This document shows, piece by piece, positions 10,724 through 19,465 of a stretch of DNA of 64,000 bases. The stretch spans positions 372,001 through 436,000 of the forward strand of contig NZ_WTVA01000002.1 of assembly GCF_009882935.1 (NCBI RefSeq), in the 5' to 3' direction. The position numbers and the translations under genes are program-made. This DNA comes from Sneathiella chungangensis (lineage in GTDB: Bacteria; Pseudomonadota; Alphaproteobacteria; Sneathiellales; Sneathiellaceae). Numbering within the stretch: the stretch's first letter is position 1; every line of letters begins with the position of its first letter. Below the pieces are notes generated by a model that was given only the letters and a program-made list of their open reading frames with translations, had not been told where the DNA came from and searched no databases.

Positions 10724-11248
10724 ATGATTAGCTACAGCAAGAAAGAGATTGAAGCGCTGGCGATGATTGAGCCAGTCAATGCCAATAGTCTTCATTTGGA
10801 TACGCAAGCCTATATCAACCATGCCCGGAAGTTGAGGAGCGAGTACATGACAAAAAAACTGTCAGATCTTTATCAGGCGGTTGTCGGGAAATATCTCAAG
10901 AATCGCGAAATCGCGGCGGCAAAGGATGCCCTTTACGCCATGAGCGATCGCGAGTTGCAGGATATCGGGATTTCGCGGTCTGAAATCGAACAAGCCGTTG
11001 TAGGGTCCAAGGAAGTGTCCGAAGTGCAGAGCAAGGGTTTCTGGAAAACGCTTGCCGAGAAGTTCGTCGAGGCCCAGAAAGCCCGTGCGGCATATGTCCA
11101 TCTTATGGCGATGAATTCCCGTGAGCTGGCCGACATCGGCCTGACCCGGGGCGAAATTGACGCCGCCATTCACAGTGGGCGTAAAGGCCGGGCCAATGAC
11201 AATCTCGCCCAGCCGAGTAACATAAACGATCACCGCAAAGCGGTCTGA
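10724..11248 (+). CDS. Protein with two tandem DUF1127 (YjiS-like) repeats
   Basis: 174 residues, strong ribosome site (AAGGAG). DUF1127 modules are short Arg/Glu-rich helices with a hallmark RELxDIGxxRxEI. Here the hallmark occurs twice: SDRELQDIGISRSEIEQAV (about residues 78-96) and NSRELADIGLTRGEIDAAI (about 128-146). Most DUF1127 proteins carry one. Single-domain members affect stress responses, small-RNA turnover and phosphate/carbon metabolism in some alphaproteobacteria; the role of this double form is unknown. The N-terminal HARKLRSEYMTKKLSDLYQA resembles that of other alphaproteobacterial members. Confidence 0.8.
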   Translation: MISYSKKEIEALAMIEPVNANSLHLDTQAYINHARKLRSEYMTKKLSDLYQAVVGKYLKNREIAAAKDALYAMSDRELQDIGISRSEIEQAVVGSKEVSEVQSKGFWKTLAEKFVEAQKARAAYVHLMAMNSRELADIGLTRGEIDAAIHSGRKGRANDNLAQPSNINDHRKAV

Positions 11249-11254
11249 TCGTTC

Positions 11255-11301
11255 GCAGCCGGCTCGTCTTCGCCTCCCCATATTGTGGGCGGGCCGGCTG
11301 C
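11255..11301. terminator. Hairpin between the DUF1127 gene and prmA
   Basis: GCAGCCGGC (11255-11263) and GCCGGCTGC (11293-11301) are perfect 9-base inverted arms enclosing 29 bases that can pair further (CCCA with TGGG). It fills the gap between the convergent ends of the DUF1127 gene (11248) and prmA (11310). No clear T-run, so a folded boundary rather than a textbook terminator. Confidence 0.5.
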
Positions 11302-11309
11302 AAAACTCT

Positions 11310-12170
11310 CTATCGGCCGAGAACGAGTGCGTTCCAACTGCCGATACGATAACGCCGTTTCAGTATAAGTCCCTGTTGCAAATAGGCGTTTCTTACCATC
11401 ACATCCCGGGTTCCCAATAGTCCCGACAGGATCAGCGTGCCGTTCGCTGTGAGTGCGGCGCTGATATCCGGCGCCATCCGCACAAGCGGCCAGGCCAGGA
11501 TATTTGCCACGATCAGGTCATAGGGCGCATTTTCCTTCAGCTTCCGGCTGTTGAGCCCGCTCGCCTGCACCGCCGTGATCAGCGGCGCCAGATTATTTCT
11601 CTTCGCGTTATCCAGGCTTACGGAAACTGCCGCCGGGTCAATGTCGCTCGCGATGACTGGTTTGGACCAGGCCTTGGCAATGGCGAGAGCCAAAACCCCC
11701 GATCCGCATCCAAGATCGAGCGGGTTTTTCACCGATTTCCATTTCCGCAAGTCATGGAGGGCCATCAGACAACCGAATGTTGTCTCATGCAGTCCTGTAC
11801 CGAAGGCCGCTCCGGCGTCTATCAGGAGATTGTGTCGGGAAGTCGCGGGATGCGGCTGATCATGCGAGCCATGAATATAAAAACGTCCCGCATCGACGGG
11901 CGGCAACATTTTCTGGCTTTCGCTCACCCAGTCCTTTTGCGCAAGAGGCGCAAGTTCAAAGTCGGTACCGGAGGGAATCCGGTCAAGCAGAGCAGCCGCC
12001 GGCTCCTGATCAAAAAGAATATCGAGGCGCCAGCGAGAGCCATCACTGACGGCTTCCTGCGTCGATATTGTCAGGGCATCCTCCTCGAAGTCCGCGGCGA
12101 TGTCATCGGCCTGCTTCAAGGGAAGGGTGAAAGAGAGCTGCCAAAGGGCCGGTTCAGGCTGCCTGGACAA
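11310..12170 (-). CDS. prmA: Ribosomal protein L11 methyltransferase
   Basis: SAM-dependent methyltransferase that trimethylates ribosomal protein L11. 286 residues. The N-terminal half holds the L11-recognition domain (WQLSFTLPLKQADDIAADFE); the catalytic domain shows DAGAAFGTGLHETT and the SAM loop LDLGCGSGVLALA, then DLIVANILAWPLV, the family NILA motif. Start appears to be TTG 12170, overlapping the end of uvrD by 17 bases; no internal Met would keep the conserved N-terminus. The overlap suggests cotranscription with uvrD. Confidence 0.93.
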   Translation of the reverse strand: MSRQPEPALWQLSFTLPLKQADDIAADFEEDALTISTQEAVSDGSRWRLDILFDQEPAAALLDRIPSGTDFELAPLAQKDWVSESQKMLPPVDAGRFYIHGSHDQPHPATSRHNLLIDAGAAFGTGLHETTFGCLMALHDLRKWKSVKNPLDLGCGSGVLALAIAKAWSKPVIASDIDPAAVSVSLDNAKRNNLAPLITAVQASGLNSRKLKENAPYDLIVANILAWPLVRMAPDISAALTANGTLILSGLLGTRDVMVRNAYLQQGLILKRRYRIGSWNALVLGR

Positions 12171-14433
12171 AATTTTCCATCACTTTCTTCACCCCGGCCT
12201 TTTCAAAGGCGATTTCAAGTTTGGGCCCGTCCTTCCGGACAATCCGGCCATAGCCGAATTTTTGGTGGAATATCCGGCTGCCGACGGCTAAACCATCCTC
12301 ATCGGCAGCTTTGACGACCGGCTTCGTGCTGTTATCGATGAGCTTTTCATTGGCGCGCGCGCGGTTATCCAGAACTTCCGCGAGATGGGAGCTGTCCGGG
12401 TTGCGCCAACTAGTATGGGAAAACCCCTCGCTCCGGCGTGTCGTGTTGTAGAGGCCCTGTTCGGATTGATCGGCGATATGCTCACGCGGCAGCTCATCGA
12501 TGAAACGGCTCGGCAGGGAGGATTGCCATTGTCCGTGAATTCGCCGGTTACTGGCGTGGCTGATATAGCACCGTTCCTTCGCGCGGGTGATGCCGACATA
12601 GGCGAGTCGGCGTTCTTCCTCCAATGCCTTCAGCCCGTTTTCATCGAGCGCCCGCTGATGGGGAAAGAGGCCTTCCTCCCATCCGGGCAGGAACACCACG
12701 TCATATTCGAGGCCTTTGGCGGAATGCAGGGTCATCAGGCTGACCATATCGCTGCTATTGTCCGCGTTATTCTCCATCACCAGCGAAACATGCTCAAGAA
12801 ACTGCGCGAGGCTTTCATATTCGCCGACCGCCGGGATCAGTTCTTTCAGGTTCTCGCGCTTACCCTCTGCTTCCAGGGATTTGTCCTGTCGCCACATCTC
12901 GAAATAGCCGCTGTCTTCGAGAACCGCCTCGACCAGCTCATCCGGTGGGATTAGGTCCTTTTGTGCCCGCCAGTCATCGAAGCAGGTCATCAAATCCTTC
13001 AGCGCGGCAAGTGGCTTGCCCTTGAACAGGCCCTTTTCCACTGCCAGTTTGGCCGCGCGGGAAAGGGAGAGATTTTCCGCCCGGCCAACCTCCCGGAGTT
13101 TTTCAAGTGCCTTCTCCCCAAGACCGCGCTTGGGCAGGTTGTAAATCCGTTCGAACGCCAGATCATCCTCCGGCTGGTTTATGACGCGGAGATAGGCCAG
13201 CACGTCGCGGATTTCCCGCCGTTCGTAAAAGCGGAGGCCGCCGATCACGCGGTATTTGATGCCCATGCTGAGGAAGCATTCTTCAAAATCGCGGGTCTGG
13301 AAACTCGCGCGGACCAGAATCGCCATATCCTGCAGGCTCTTGCCTTTGCGCTGCATATTCTCGATCTCATCGGCGATCCAGCGGGCTTCATTCTGGCCAT
13401 CCCATAGTCCGTTGAGAACAACCAGCTCGCCGTCATTTCCTTCTGTAAAGAGGGTCTTGCCAAGGCGGCTTTCGTTATGTGCGATCAGGCCGGAAGCCGC
13501 GCCCAGAATATGCGAGGTGGAGCGGTAGTTCCGTTCCAGCCGGATAACCCTGGCACCCGGAAAATCATCCTCGAATTTGAGGATATTCCCGACTTCTGCC
13601 CCGCGCCAGCCATAGATTGACTGATCATCATCGCCAACGCAGCAGATGTTGCGATGGGTCTGGGCGAGCAGGCGCAGCAGAAGGTACTGCGCGACGTTGG
13701 TATCCTGATATTCATCGACAAGGATGTATTTGAAGCGGTTCTGATAAAGCGAGAGGATATCCGGGTTCCGCTGGAAGAGCGTCAGGACATGGAGCAACAG
13801 ATCCCCGAAATCGCAAGCATTCTGCGCGGAAAGGCGTTCCTGGTAGAGTGCATAGAGTGCCGCCGCCTTGCCATGGGCAAAATCGGAACTGTTTGCACCC
13901 TGAACCTGATCGGCGCGCAGGCCCTTGTCCTTCCACCGATCGATGATCGCAGCAAGGCCCCGTGGTGGCCATCGCTTCTGGTCTATCCCCTCTTCGGTCA
14001 TGATCTGTTTGAGGAGGCGGAGCTGGTCGTCAGTATCAAGAATAGTGAAATTCCGGTCAATGCCGATCAGTTCGGCATGGCGGCGCAGGAGCCAGACGCC
14101 GATCGAGTGAAAAGTCCCAAGCTTGATCTCGACGGCTTGCGGCCCAATGATATTCGCTGTTCGTTCCTGCATCTCGGCGGCGGCCTTGTTGGTGAAGGTC
14201 ACCGCGAGGATTTCCCAGGGCCGCACATTCCGAAGATTGAGGATATGGGCAAGGCGGGAAATAAGCACACGAGTCTTTCCCGTGCCTGCGCCCGCGAGCA
14301 CGAGTACCGGGCCGTCGAGCGCCTCGACCGCCGCGCGCTGCCCGTCGTTTAGTCCGTCGAGATAGCCAAAATCTGCCGGCGCTGACGTCGCGCCGGTTTC
14401 ATCGAAGCTGCCAATGTCAAACCTGTCTTCCAT
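12154..14433 (-). CDS. uvrD: UvrD/PcrA-type ATP-dependent DNA helicase
   Basis: Superfamily 1A 3'-5' helicase for nucleotide excision and mismatch repair. 759 residues. Motifs in order: Q motif GLNDGQRAAVEA, Walker A GAGTGKT (about 51), Walker B VDEYQDTN (about 248), motif III GDDDQSIYGWRGAE, motif IV RLERNYRS, motif V LMTLHSAKGLEYDVVFL and motif VI EERRLAYVGITRAKE. The C-terminal region (VGSRIFHQKFGYGRIV) is the Tudor-like RNA polymerase-binding domain of UvrD/PcrA. No GAAC-N7-GAAC box was seen upstream. Confidence 0.95.
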   Translation of the reverse strand: MEDRFDIGSFDETGATSAPADFGYLDGLNDGQRAAVEALDGPVLVLAGAGTGKTRVLISRLAHILNLRNVRPWEILAVTFTNKAAAEMQERTANIIGPQAVEIKLGTFHSIGVWLLRRHAELIGIDRNFTILDTDDQLRLLKQIMTEEGIDQKRWPPRGLAAIIDRWKDKGLRADQVQGANSSDFAHGKAAALYALYQERLSAQNACDFGDLLLHVLTLFQRNPDILSLYQNRFKYILVDEYQDTNVAQYLLLRLLAQTHRNICCVGDDDQSIYGWRGAEVGNILKFEDDFPGARVIRLERNYRSTSHILGAASGLIAHNESRLGKTLFTEGNDGELVVLNGLWDGQNEARWIADEIENMQRKGKSLQDMAILVRASFQTRDFEECFLSMGIKYRVIGGLRFYERREIRDVLAYLRVINQPEDDLAFERIYNLPKRGLGEKALEKLREVGRAENLSLSRAAKLAVEKGLFKGKPLAALKDLMTCFDDWRAQKDLIPPDELVEAVLEDSGYFEMWRQDKSLEAEGKRENLKELIPAVGEYESLAQFLEHVSLVMENNADNSSDMVSLMTLHSAKGLEYDVVFLPGWEEGLFPHQRALDENGLKALEEERRLAYVGITRAKERCYISHASNRRIHGQWQSSLPSRFIDELPREHIADQSEQGLYNTTRRSEGFSHTSWRNPDSSHLAEVLDNRARANEKLIDNSTKPVVKAADEDGLAVGSRIFHQKFGYGRIVRKDGPKLEIAFEKAGVKKVMENFVQAA

Positions 14434-14486
14434 GGGCTCAAGATATAGCCCAAGCGTCGGCGCGAGGCTACCGCCGATCGCCCGTT

Positions 14487-16280
14487 TTATCGGAAAACTT
14501 TGTCGCGGGATTCGTCCTGAGCGGAGAGCAGGGCCGCGTTATAGGCATGCAGCAGATCCTTGTGATGAAGGATGCCGATCAGTCGTCTCTCGTTTGCGCG
14601 GTTGATAACCGGGACATGGTCAATGCCGGCTTTTTCAATAATCTCGATTGCGGATTTCAGGCTGGTATCCGGGAAGAGAACCGGGCTTCCCTCATGCACG
14701 AGATCAAGGGCGGTTATATTTTCCTGCGGTTCATCGCCAAATAGTCCGGTTTTGAGATCACTGTAATCAATCCGGCCGATGAACTCATGGGTGTCGGGCT
14801 CGACCACGACGAATTTATCGTGGCTGGTGTTAGTGACGATCTTGCGGAGCTCCTTCATGGGCGTATGCTTCGGCACCTCGATAAATTCACGGTCCATAAT
14901 CCCGCGAACCTGACGGAAACTCAGCTGGCGGAGGGCCCGGCTTTCATTGACGTCGACATTCCGGTTGAGAAGCTGCGTCTGCCAGATGCTCCGTCCATAG
15001 ATATGCTTTGTGATCAGCGTTGCGACCGAGACGGCGACCATCACGGCGATGGAAATTTTATAGTCGCCGGTAAGCTCGAACACGATCAGAATCGTCGAGA
15101 TCGGCGCGCCAAGAACGGAGGCGGCAACCGCAGACATGCCGATGATGGCATAGAGGCCGTGACTTGCCGCCATTTCGGGGAAGGCCATTGCCGCGATCAG
15201 ACCGAAAGCGCCGCCGGTCATGGCGCCGATAAAAAGGGAGGGCGAGAAAAAGCCGCCGCCAAATCGCGACCCGAATGTCACGCCGACGGCGATGGTCTTC
15301 ACGACAATCAGCAGCAGCAGGAGAAGCAGGGGGTAATTCCCTTTCAGCGCGTTATCCGTCGCCTCATAGCCGACGCCGATAATCTGCGGGAAGAAGAGGG
15401 CGATGGCGCCAAGAACGACCCCACCGGCTGCGGGCCGAAAAACCTCCGGAATGCGGAAACGATCAATGGTCTTCTCGGCGAAGCCGATACTCCAGATGAA
15501 TAGCAGGGATACCGCCGCCGCAACGACACCGAGCAGGGCAATCGCCGGGAACTCCCAGAGGGAGACAATCTGGTAATTTGGGATGATGAAAGCTGGAAAA
15601 TCCCCGATATAGATTCGGCTGATTACCGTGCCGATGACGGAGGCAATCACGATCGGCGCGAAGGCCTGCGTGGCGAGGGAGCCGACAACAACTTCCAGCG
15701 CGAAGAACATCCCGGCGATGGGCGCATTGAAGGAGGCGGCAACGCCGGATGAGACACCGCAGGCGATTAAGGTCATATAATATTTGGATGGCAGGCGCAG
15801 GCGTTGGCCCAGCTGGCTGGCGATCAGGGCGCAGAAATGCACGACCGGCCCCTCCCGTCCGCTCGACCCGCCACATCCGAGGGTGAGGGCATTCACGAAA
15901 AGACCGCCGATGCCGGGCCCCAGCTTCATTTTCCCGCGATTGACAATCACGGATTCCATGACGTCCGCGACACCCTGTGCGCGATAGCCCGGCAGAATGA
16001 ATTTCCAGAAAAGCCCGATTATCAATCCGCCGATGATCGGTGCCGCCATGATCTGCCACCAGTGAAGATTCTCGGCCTGTGCGAGGATTTCCTGACTGCC
16101 GAACCCATAGAACAGCGTCTGGATTTCACTGATGGCGAGGCGGAAGCCGACCGCGCCATATCCCGCGAGAAGACCGATCGCGATGGCGCAGGCGATCAGC
16201 TTGACCGGCGTGCTGCTTGTCGCGGTGAGAATCGGATTGATTATTTTTTCCCCGGTTCGGGCATTTTCAGAGACGGCCAT
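14487..16280 (-). CDS. clcA: CLC-family chloride channel/antiporter with CBS domains
   Basis: Membrane chloride transporter, 597 residues, with about ten hydrophobic segments and two C-terminal CBS domains (from about residue 450: IMDREFIEVPKHTPMKELRK and VHEGSPVLFPDTSLKSAIEI). The second and third filter motifs are visible: SSGREGPVVH, with the gating Glu, and GGGFFSPSLFIGAMTGGAFG. The first filter motif GSGIP of ClcA is replaced by AQGVA, so ion selectivity may differ. Whether it works as channel or proton antiporter cannot be told here. Confidence 0.88.
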   Translation of the reverse strand: MAVSENARTGEKIINPILTATSSTPVKLIACAIAIGLLAGYGAVGFRLAISEIQTLFYGFGSQEILAQAENLHWWQIMAAPIIGGLIIGLFWKFILPGYRAQGVADVMESVIVNRGKMKLGPGIGGLFVNALTLGCGGSSGREGPVVHFCALIASQLGQRLRLPSKYYMTLIACGVSSGVAASFNAPIAGMFFALEVVVGSLATQAFAPIVIASVIGTVISRIYIGDFPAFIIPNYQIVSLWEFPAIALLGVVAAAVSLLFIWSIGFAEKTIDRFRIPEVFRPAAGGVVLGAIALFFPQIIGVGYEATDNALKGNYPLLLLLLLIVVKTIAVGVTFGSRFGGGFFSPSLFIGAMTGGAFGLIAAMAFPEMAASHGLYAIIGMSAVAASVLGAPISTILIVFELTGDYKISIAVMVAVSVATLITKHIYGRSIWQTQLLNRNVDVNESRALRQLSFRQVRGIMDREFIEVPKHTPMKELRKIVTNTSHDKFVVVEPDTHEFIGRIDYSDLKTGLFGDEPQENITALDLVHEGSPVLFPDTSLKSAIEIIEKAGIDHVPVINRANERRLIGILHHKDLLHAYNAALLSAQDESRDKVFR

Positions 16281-16383
16281 AGCCCGCCAAATTTCCAGAA
16301 TATTTATTATCTTTGGACAGATTTTCCGCCCTGTTTAACAGATGTACCGCGATTGCTTTAAAGATTCAATAATTTCAAGGCAT

Positions 16384-17175
16384 TTAGGATTTTGCCGAAA
16401 GAAACGCGCGTGCCCATCCGAGAGTTTCCCGCGTGCCCGCCGAAGGTTTGTATTCACAACCGATCCAGCCGGCGTATCCTTCACCGTCAAGAAATTCAAA
16501 AATGTAGGGGTAGTTGATTTCGCCATTGTCCGGCTCGAACCGGTGCGGCGGGTTGGCAATCTGGATATGCCGGATGATGGGCGCGAATTTCAGATACTGG
16601 TTAATGATGTCGCCATCCGTCCGTTGCACATGGTAGATGTCGAACTGCAATTGGAGATGCGGATTGTTTATCTCCGCGATCAATGTCGCCGCCATGCGGC
16701 AATTCTCGAGAAAATAACCGGGCATATCCTTATCGTTTATCGGTTCGATCAGGGCGGTGATCCCGGCGTCTTGCGCGGCCCTGGCCGCAATCTCCAGATT
16801 GCCGCGGTACACGGCGTATTGCCTGTCTCGGTCAATCGATTTGTCGCGGATCCCCGCCATGACATGAAGCCGTTTGCAGTCAAGGTCGGTCGCATATTCA
16901 AGTGCGCGCTCAAGGCTGTCGGCGAAGTCCGATTCCCGCCCCGGCAGACTGGCGAGACCTCTTTCCCCCTTGGCCGCGTCACCGGCGGAAAGGTTGAACA
17001 GAACCTGGGTCAGGCCGTTGTCGTCCAGTCGGCGCCTGATCTCGGATGAGGGGAATTCATAGGGGGAGAGATATTCGACTCCCGTGAAACCATCCTGCGC
17101 GGCGGCAGAGAAGCGATCCAGAAACGGCAGATCCTGATAGAGGAAGCTCAGGTTGGCGGCAAATTTCAACGGCAC
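16384..17175 (-). CDS. Hydroxypyruvate isomerase family protein (Hyi/OtnI)
   Basis: TIM-barrel sugar-acid isomerase of the Hyi family, acting on hydroxypyruvate/tartronate semialdehyde or on 2-oxo-tetronate phosphate. About 263 residues. Metal/active-site Glu and His are seen in TALIEPIND, LQLQFDIYHVQRT and GCEYKPS. I place the start at GTG 17175 (reads MPLKFAANLSF, the normal N-terminus of the family, with AGGG 8 bases upstream); GTG 17193 would overlap the upstream gpt gene. The start lies 4 bases after the gpt stop, so the two are cotranscribed though metabolically unrelated. Confidence 0.85.
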   Translation of the reverse strand: MPLKFAANLSFLYQDLPFLDRFSAAAQDGFTGVEYLSPYEFPSSEIRRRLDDNGLTQVLFNLSAGDAAKGERGLASLPGRESDFADSLERALEYATDLDCKRLHVMAGIRDKSIDRDRQYAVYRGNLEIAARAAQDAGITALIEPINDKDMPGYFLENCRMAATLIAEINNPHLQLQFDIYHVQRTDGDIINQYLKFAPIIRHIQIANPPHRFEPDNGEINYPYIFEFLDGEGYAGWIGCEYKPSAGTRETLGWARAFLSAKS

Positions 17176-17179
17176 GCTG

Positions 17180-17680
17180 TCAACCCTGCGCACGTGTTTC
17201 TTCGACGATTGGCTTGACGAAGGACGGACCCTGATCCCACGGGAACAGGATCCAGGTATCCTGGCTTACTTCGGTGATGAAGGTATCCACCTGGTCCAAT
17301 CCTTTCGGTTTCGCGTAGATGGTCGCGAAATGCGCCTTTGGCACCATTTTCCGGACATGGCGCGCCGTAATTCCGCTGTCGACGAGATCATCGACAATCA
17401 CCCAGCCTTCCCCGTCATCGGGGATATTCAGCGGCTTGATGATATTCACTTCGCCCACCGATTTGTCGTCGCGATAGGCGGCAATGCAGACCGTGTCAAT
17501 ATGGCGGATATCAAGCTCCCGGGCAACGATCGCCGCGGGAACCATGCCGCCGCGGGTTACGGCGATCACGCCCTTGAAGGGCGCTTTTTCCATCAGGCGC
17601 CAGGCGAGCGCCCGTCCGTTGCGATGCAGTTCCTCCCAGGAAACAGGAAAATATTTTGTATAACCCGCGCCCGTCGACAT
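17180..17680 (-). CDS. gpt: Xanthine/guanine phosphoribosyltransferase
   Basis: Salvages xanthine, guanine and hypoxanthine to nucleotides with PRPP. 166 residues from ATG 17680, which has GGGGGA just upstream; TTG 17692 is an alternative. PRPP-binding loop VIVDDLVDSGITARH (about residue 95) and the purine-binding WILFPWDQGPS near the C-terminus identify it as Gpt rather than Hpt. VTRGGMVPAAIVARELDIRH is the conserved hood region. Confidence 0.95.
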   Translation of the reverse strand: MSTGAGYTKYFPVSWEELHRNGRALAWRLMEKAPFKGVIAVTRGGMVPAAIVARELDIRHIDTVCIAAYRDDKSVGEVNIIKPLNIPDDGEGWVIVDDLVDSGITARHVRKMVPKAHFATIYAKPKGLDQVDTFITEVSQDTWILFPWDQGPSFVKPIVEETRAQG

Positions 17681-17810
17681 GAATTCCCCCAATATTTTTT
17701 TGATGTTTGCAATGTTTTAAACCGCCTTTGTTAAGAATCAAAGCGCCGTTTTGACGAACGGCGTTTGAGGGAACCTTTTGTCAGCTTTGAAATTAGGGTA
17801 GGCTTTTGTA

Positions 17811-18056
17811 ATGGCATCCAGACCACCCAGCGCCGCACAGCTTAAATATCTTCGCCTCGGTCGTTTCCAGCCGGGCGGCAAGTTGCCGCTTTTCGATCCC
17901 AATGGACAACAGATCAGCCGGACCGTGATCAAAAGCTGCCTCAAGAAAGGCTGGGTGGAGACCTGGTTCGATAATCCGATAAAACCGGACTGGCTGGTTT
18001 GCAAATTAACCAAAGAGGGAATCCGGATGATCGACAAATATGGGGACCGTCATTGA
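17811..18056 (+). CDS. Small conserved-looking protein, 81 residues
   Basis: I do not recognise a named family. The protein is basic and soluble: it begins MASRPPSAAQLKYLRLG and includes LFDPNGQQISRTVIKSCLKK, then GWVETWFDNPIKPDWLVCKL and TKEGIRMIDKYGD. The TVIKSCLKKGWVE...LTKEGIRMID arrangement resembles a small winged helix, where a helix is followed by a wing and a last helix; this is inference. Divergent from gpt, with 130 bases between. Codon use is like that of the neighbours. Confidence 0.7.
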   Translation: MASRPPSAAQLKYLRLGRFQPGGKLPLFDPNGQQISRTVIKSCLKKGWVETWFDNPIKPDWLVCKLTKEGIRMIDKYGDRH

Positions 18057-18180
18057 CCAAGACTGCCGCTTTTGTGACCACGTTCGCATCTTTTCCATAT
18101 TTTGCGGGCGAAAGGCTTTTGAAATTCGGCATTTGATGACAAACTTCCGGCGTCCGATTTTCACGAGGTGAGGCAGAAAT

Positions 18181-18873
18181 ATGACGGGAACCCTTGGCGA
18201 GTTGATTCTGGCGGCGCTGGCCTTTTGGCTTATTCACATCGTGCCCTCCAGCATTGTGCGGGAGCGTCTTATTTCGCGGATCGGCGAAAAAGGCTATCTC
18301 GCCGGTTTCAGTCTCCTCTCGATTTTGATCTTTGTCTGGCTGATCTTCGCATATAGGGGCGCCCCGGTGGGGGACATGTTATGGGATGCCGGAAATATCG
18401 GGCGCTATATTGCGATGCTGTTGATGCTGATCGCCTCGATCCTGTTTATCAGCGCCAATACCAGCCCGAACCCGACGGCGGTCGGTGCGGGAAAGCTGAT
18501 CGAGAAGGAAAGCGCCTATAGCGGCATCAACGCCATCACCCGTCATCCGCTGATGTGGAGCATAACCCTCTGGTCGATCGCCCATATTCTCAATAACGGG
18601 GAGATTTCCGCGCTTATCTTTTTCGGCGCCTTTGGATTGCTGGCCTTTTGCGGCACATTCCTGATCGACGCCAAGAAAGCGCGTCAGTTGAAAGACGGAT
18701 GGACGACCTACAAAAGCCGAACCTCCAACATTCCCTTTGCCGCCATCCTTCAGGGGCGGGCGAAACTGTCAGTTAGGCCATTGTGGTGGCGTGTATTGCT
18801 CGGCATTGTGCTCTATGCCGTCCTGTTCCACTTCCACGCCTTCGTGTTCGGCGTGTCGCCCAACCCGGTTTAG
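18181..18873 (+). CDS. NnrU family membrane protein
   Basis: Polytopic inner-membrane protein, 230 residues, about six hydrophobic segments. The family features HIVPSSIVRERLISRIGEKG near the start and AITRHPLMWSITLWSIAHI in the centre are clear. NnrU was named from denitrifier nitric-oxide regulation loci, but members are widespread in alphaproteobacteria without denitrification genes, as here; it is related to isoprenylcysteine methyltransferase-like proteins. Start ATG 18181 has GAGG 8 bases upstream. Confidence 0.9.
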   Translation: MTGTLGELILAALAFWLIHIVPSSIVRERLISRIGEKGYLAGFSLLSILIFVWLIFAYRGAPVGDMLWDAGNIGRYIAMLLMLIASILFISANTSPNPTAVGAGKLIEKESAYSGINAITRHPLMWSITLWSIAHILNNGEISALIFFGAFGLLAFCGTFLIDAKKARQLKDGWTTYKSRTSNIPFAAILQGRAKLSVRPLWWRVLLGIVLYAVLFHFHAFVFGVSPNPV

Positions 18874-18900
18874 GCTGGGTGAGTTCGGCGCCATCTTATA

Positions 18901-19362
18901 TCAGTAAATGGCGCAGGTGGTATTGCCGGTCGCGTAAAGCTTGCCGTCCTCACCGATGAGACGCGCCTCGGCCGTCGCAATTTTTCGTCCCTTGTGCACG
19001 ACTTCACTTGTAACGGTAACCTTGCCCATCCCGGGAAACATCGCCCGTAGATATTTAACGTTCAAATCGACGGTCGTATATCTTTCACCCGGCTCCAGCA
19101 CGGTATGGATGGAGCAGCCGAGAGCGGAATCAAGAAGCGTCGCGGCATAGCCGCCATGCACGGTGCCGAGCGGATTAAGGTGCTTTTCGCCGGGTACGCC
19201 GGAGAAAACAGCCTTGCCGAGCGCGATTTCATCAAGGTCGAACCCCATCGTGACCGCAATCGCCGGCGGCTTGCCGCCCTTGATGAAGGCCTGCATCTGC
19301 TCTAGCCCGGTCATTCCCTTGCGGGAATCTTCGAGTTCCTTTTTCTTGTTCATCGCGTTCAT
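18901..19362 (-). CDS. PaaI-type hotdog-fold thioesterase
   Basis: Acyl-CoA thioesterase of the PaaI/YbgC hotdog class, 153 residues from ATG 19362 (GGAG 7 bases upstream; ATG 19368 lies too close to it). The catalytic segment is NPLGTVHGGYAATLLDSALG, with the family HGG and Asp, followed by TTVDLNVKYLRAM. Substrate unknown. Divergent from the LysR gene at 19466, which could regulate it. Confidence 0.9.
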   Translation of the reverse strand: MNAMNKKKELEDSRKGMTGLEQMQAFIKGGKPPAIAVTMGFDLDEIALGKAVFSGVPGEKHLNPLGTVHGGYAATLLDSALGCSIHTVLEPGERYTTVDLNVKYLRAMFPGMGKVTVTSEVVHKGRKIATAEARLIGEDGKLYATGNTTCAIY

Positions 19363-19465
19363 TGCCATACTCCGTTGCGGGAAGCTATTGACCTTGAAGA
19401 TATGAATTTTTATTGAAACGAAAATATGTTAAATTCGTTTATCGTCTATTCAAAAATGTATAAAT

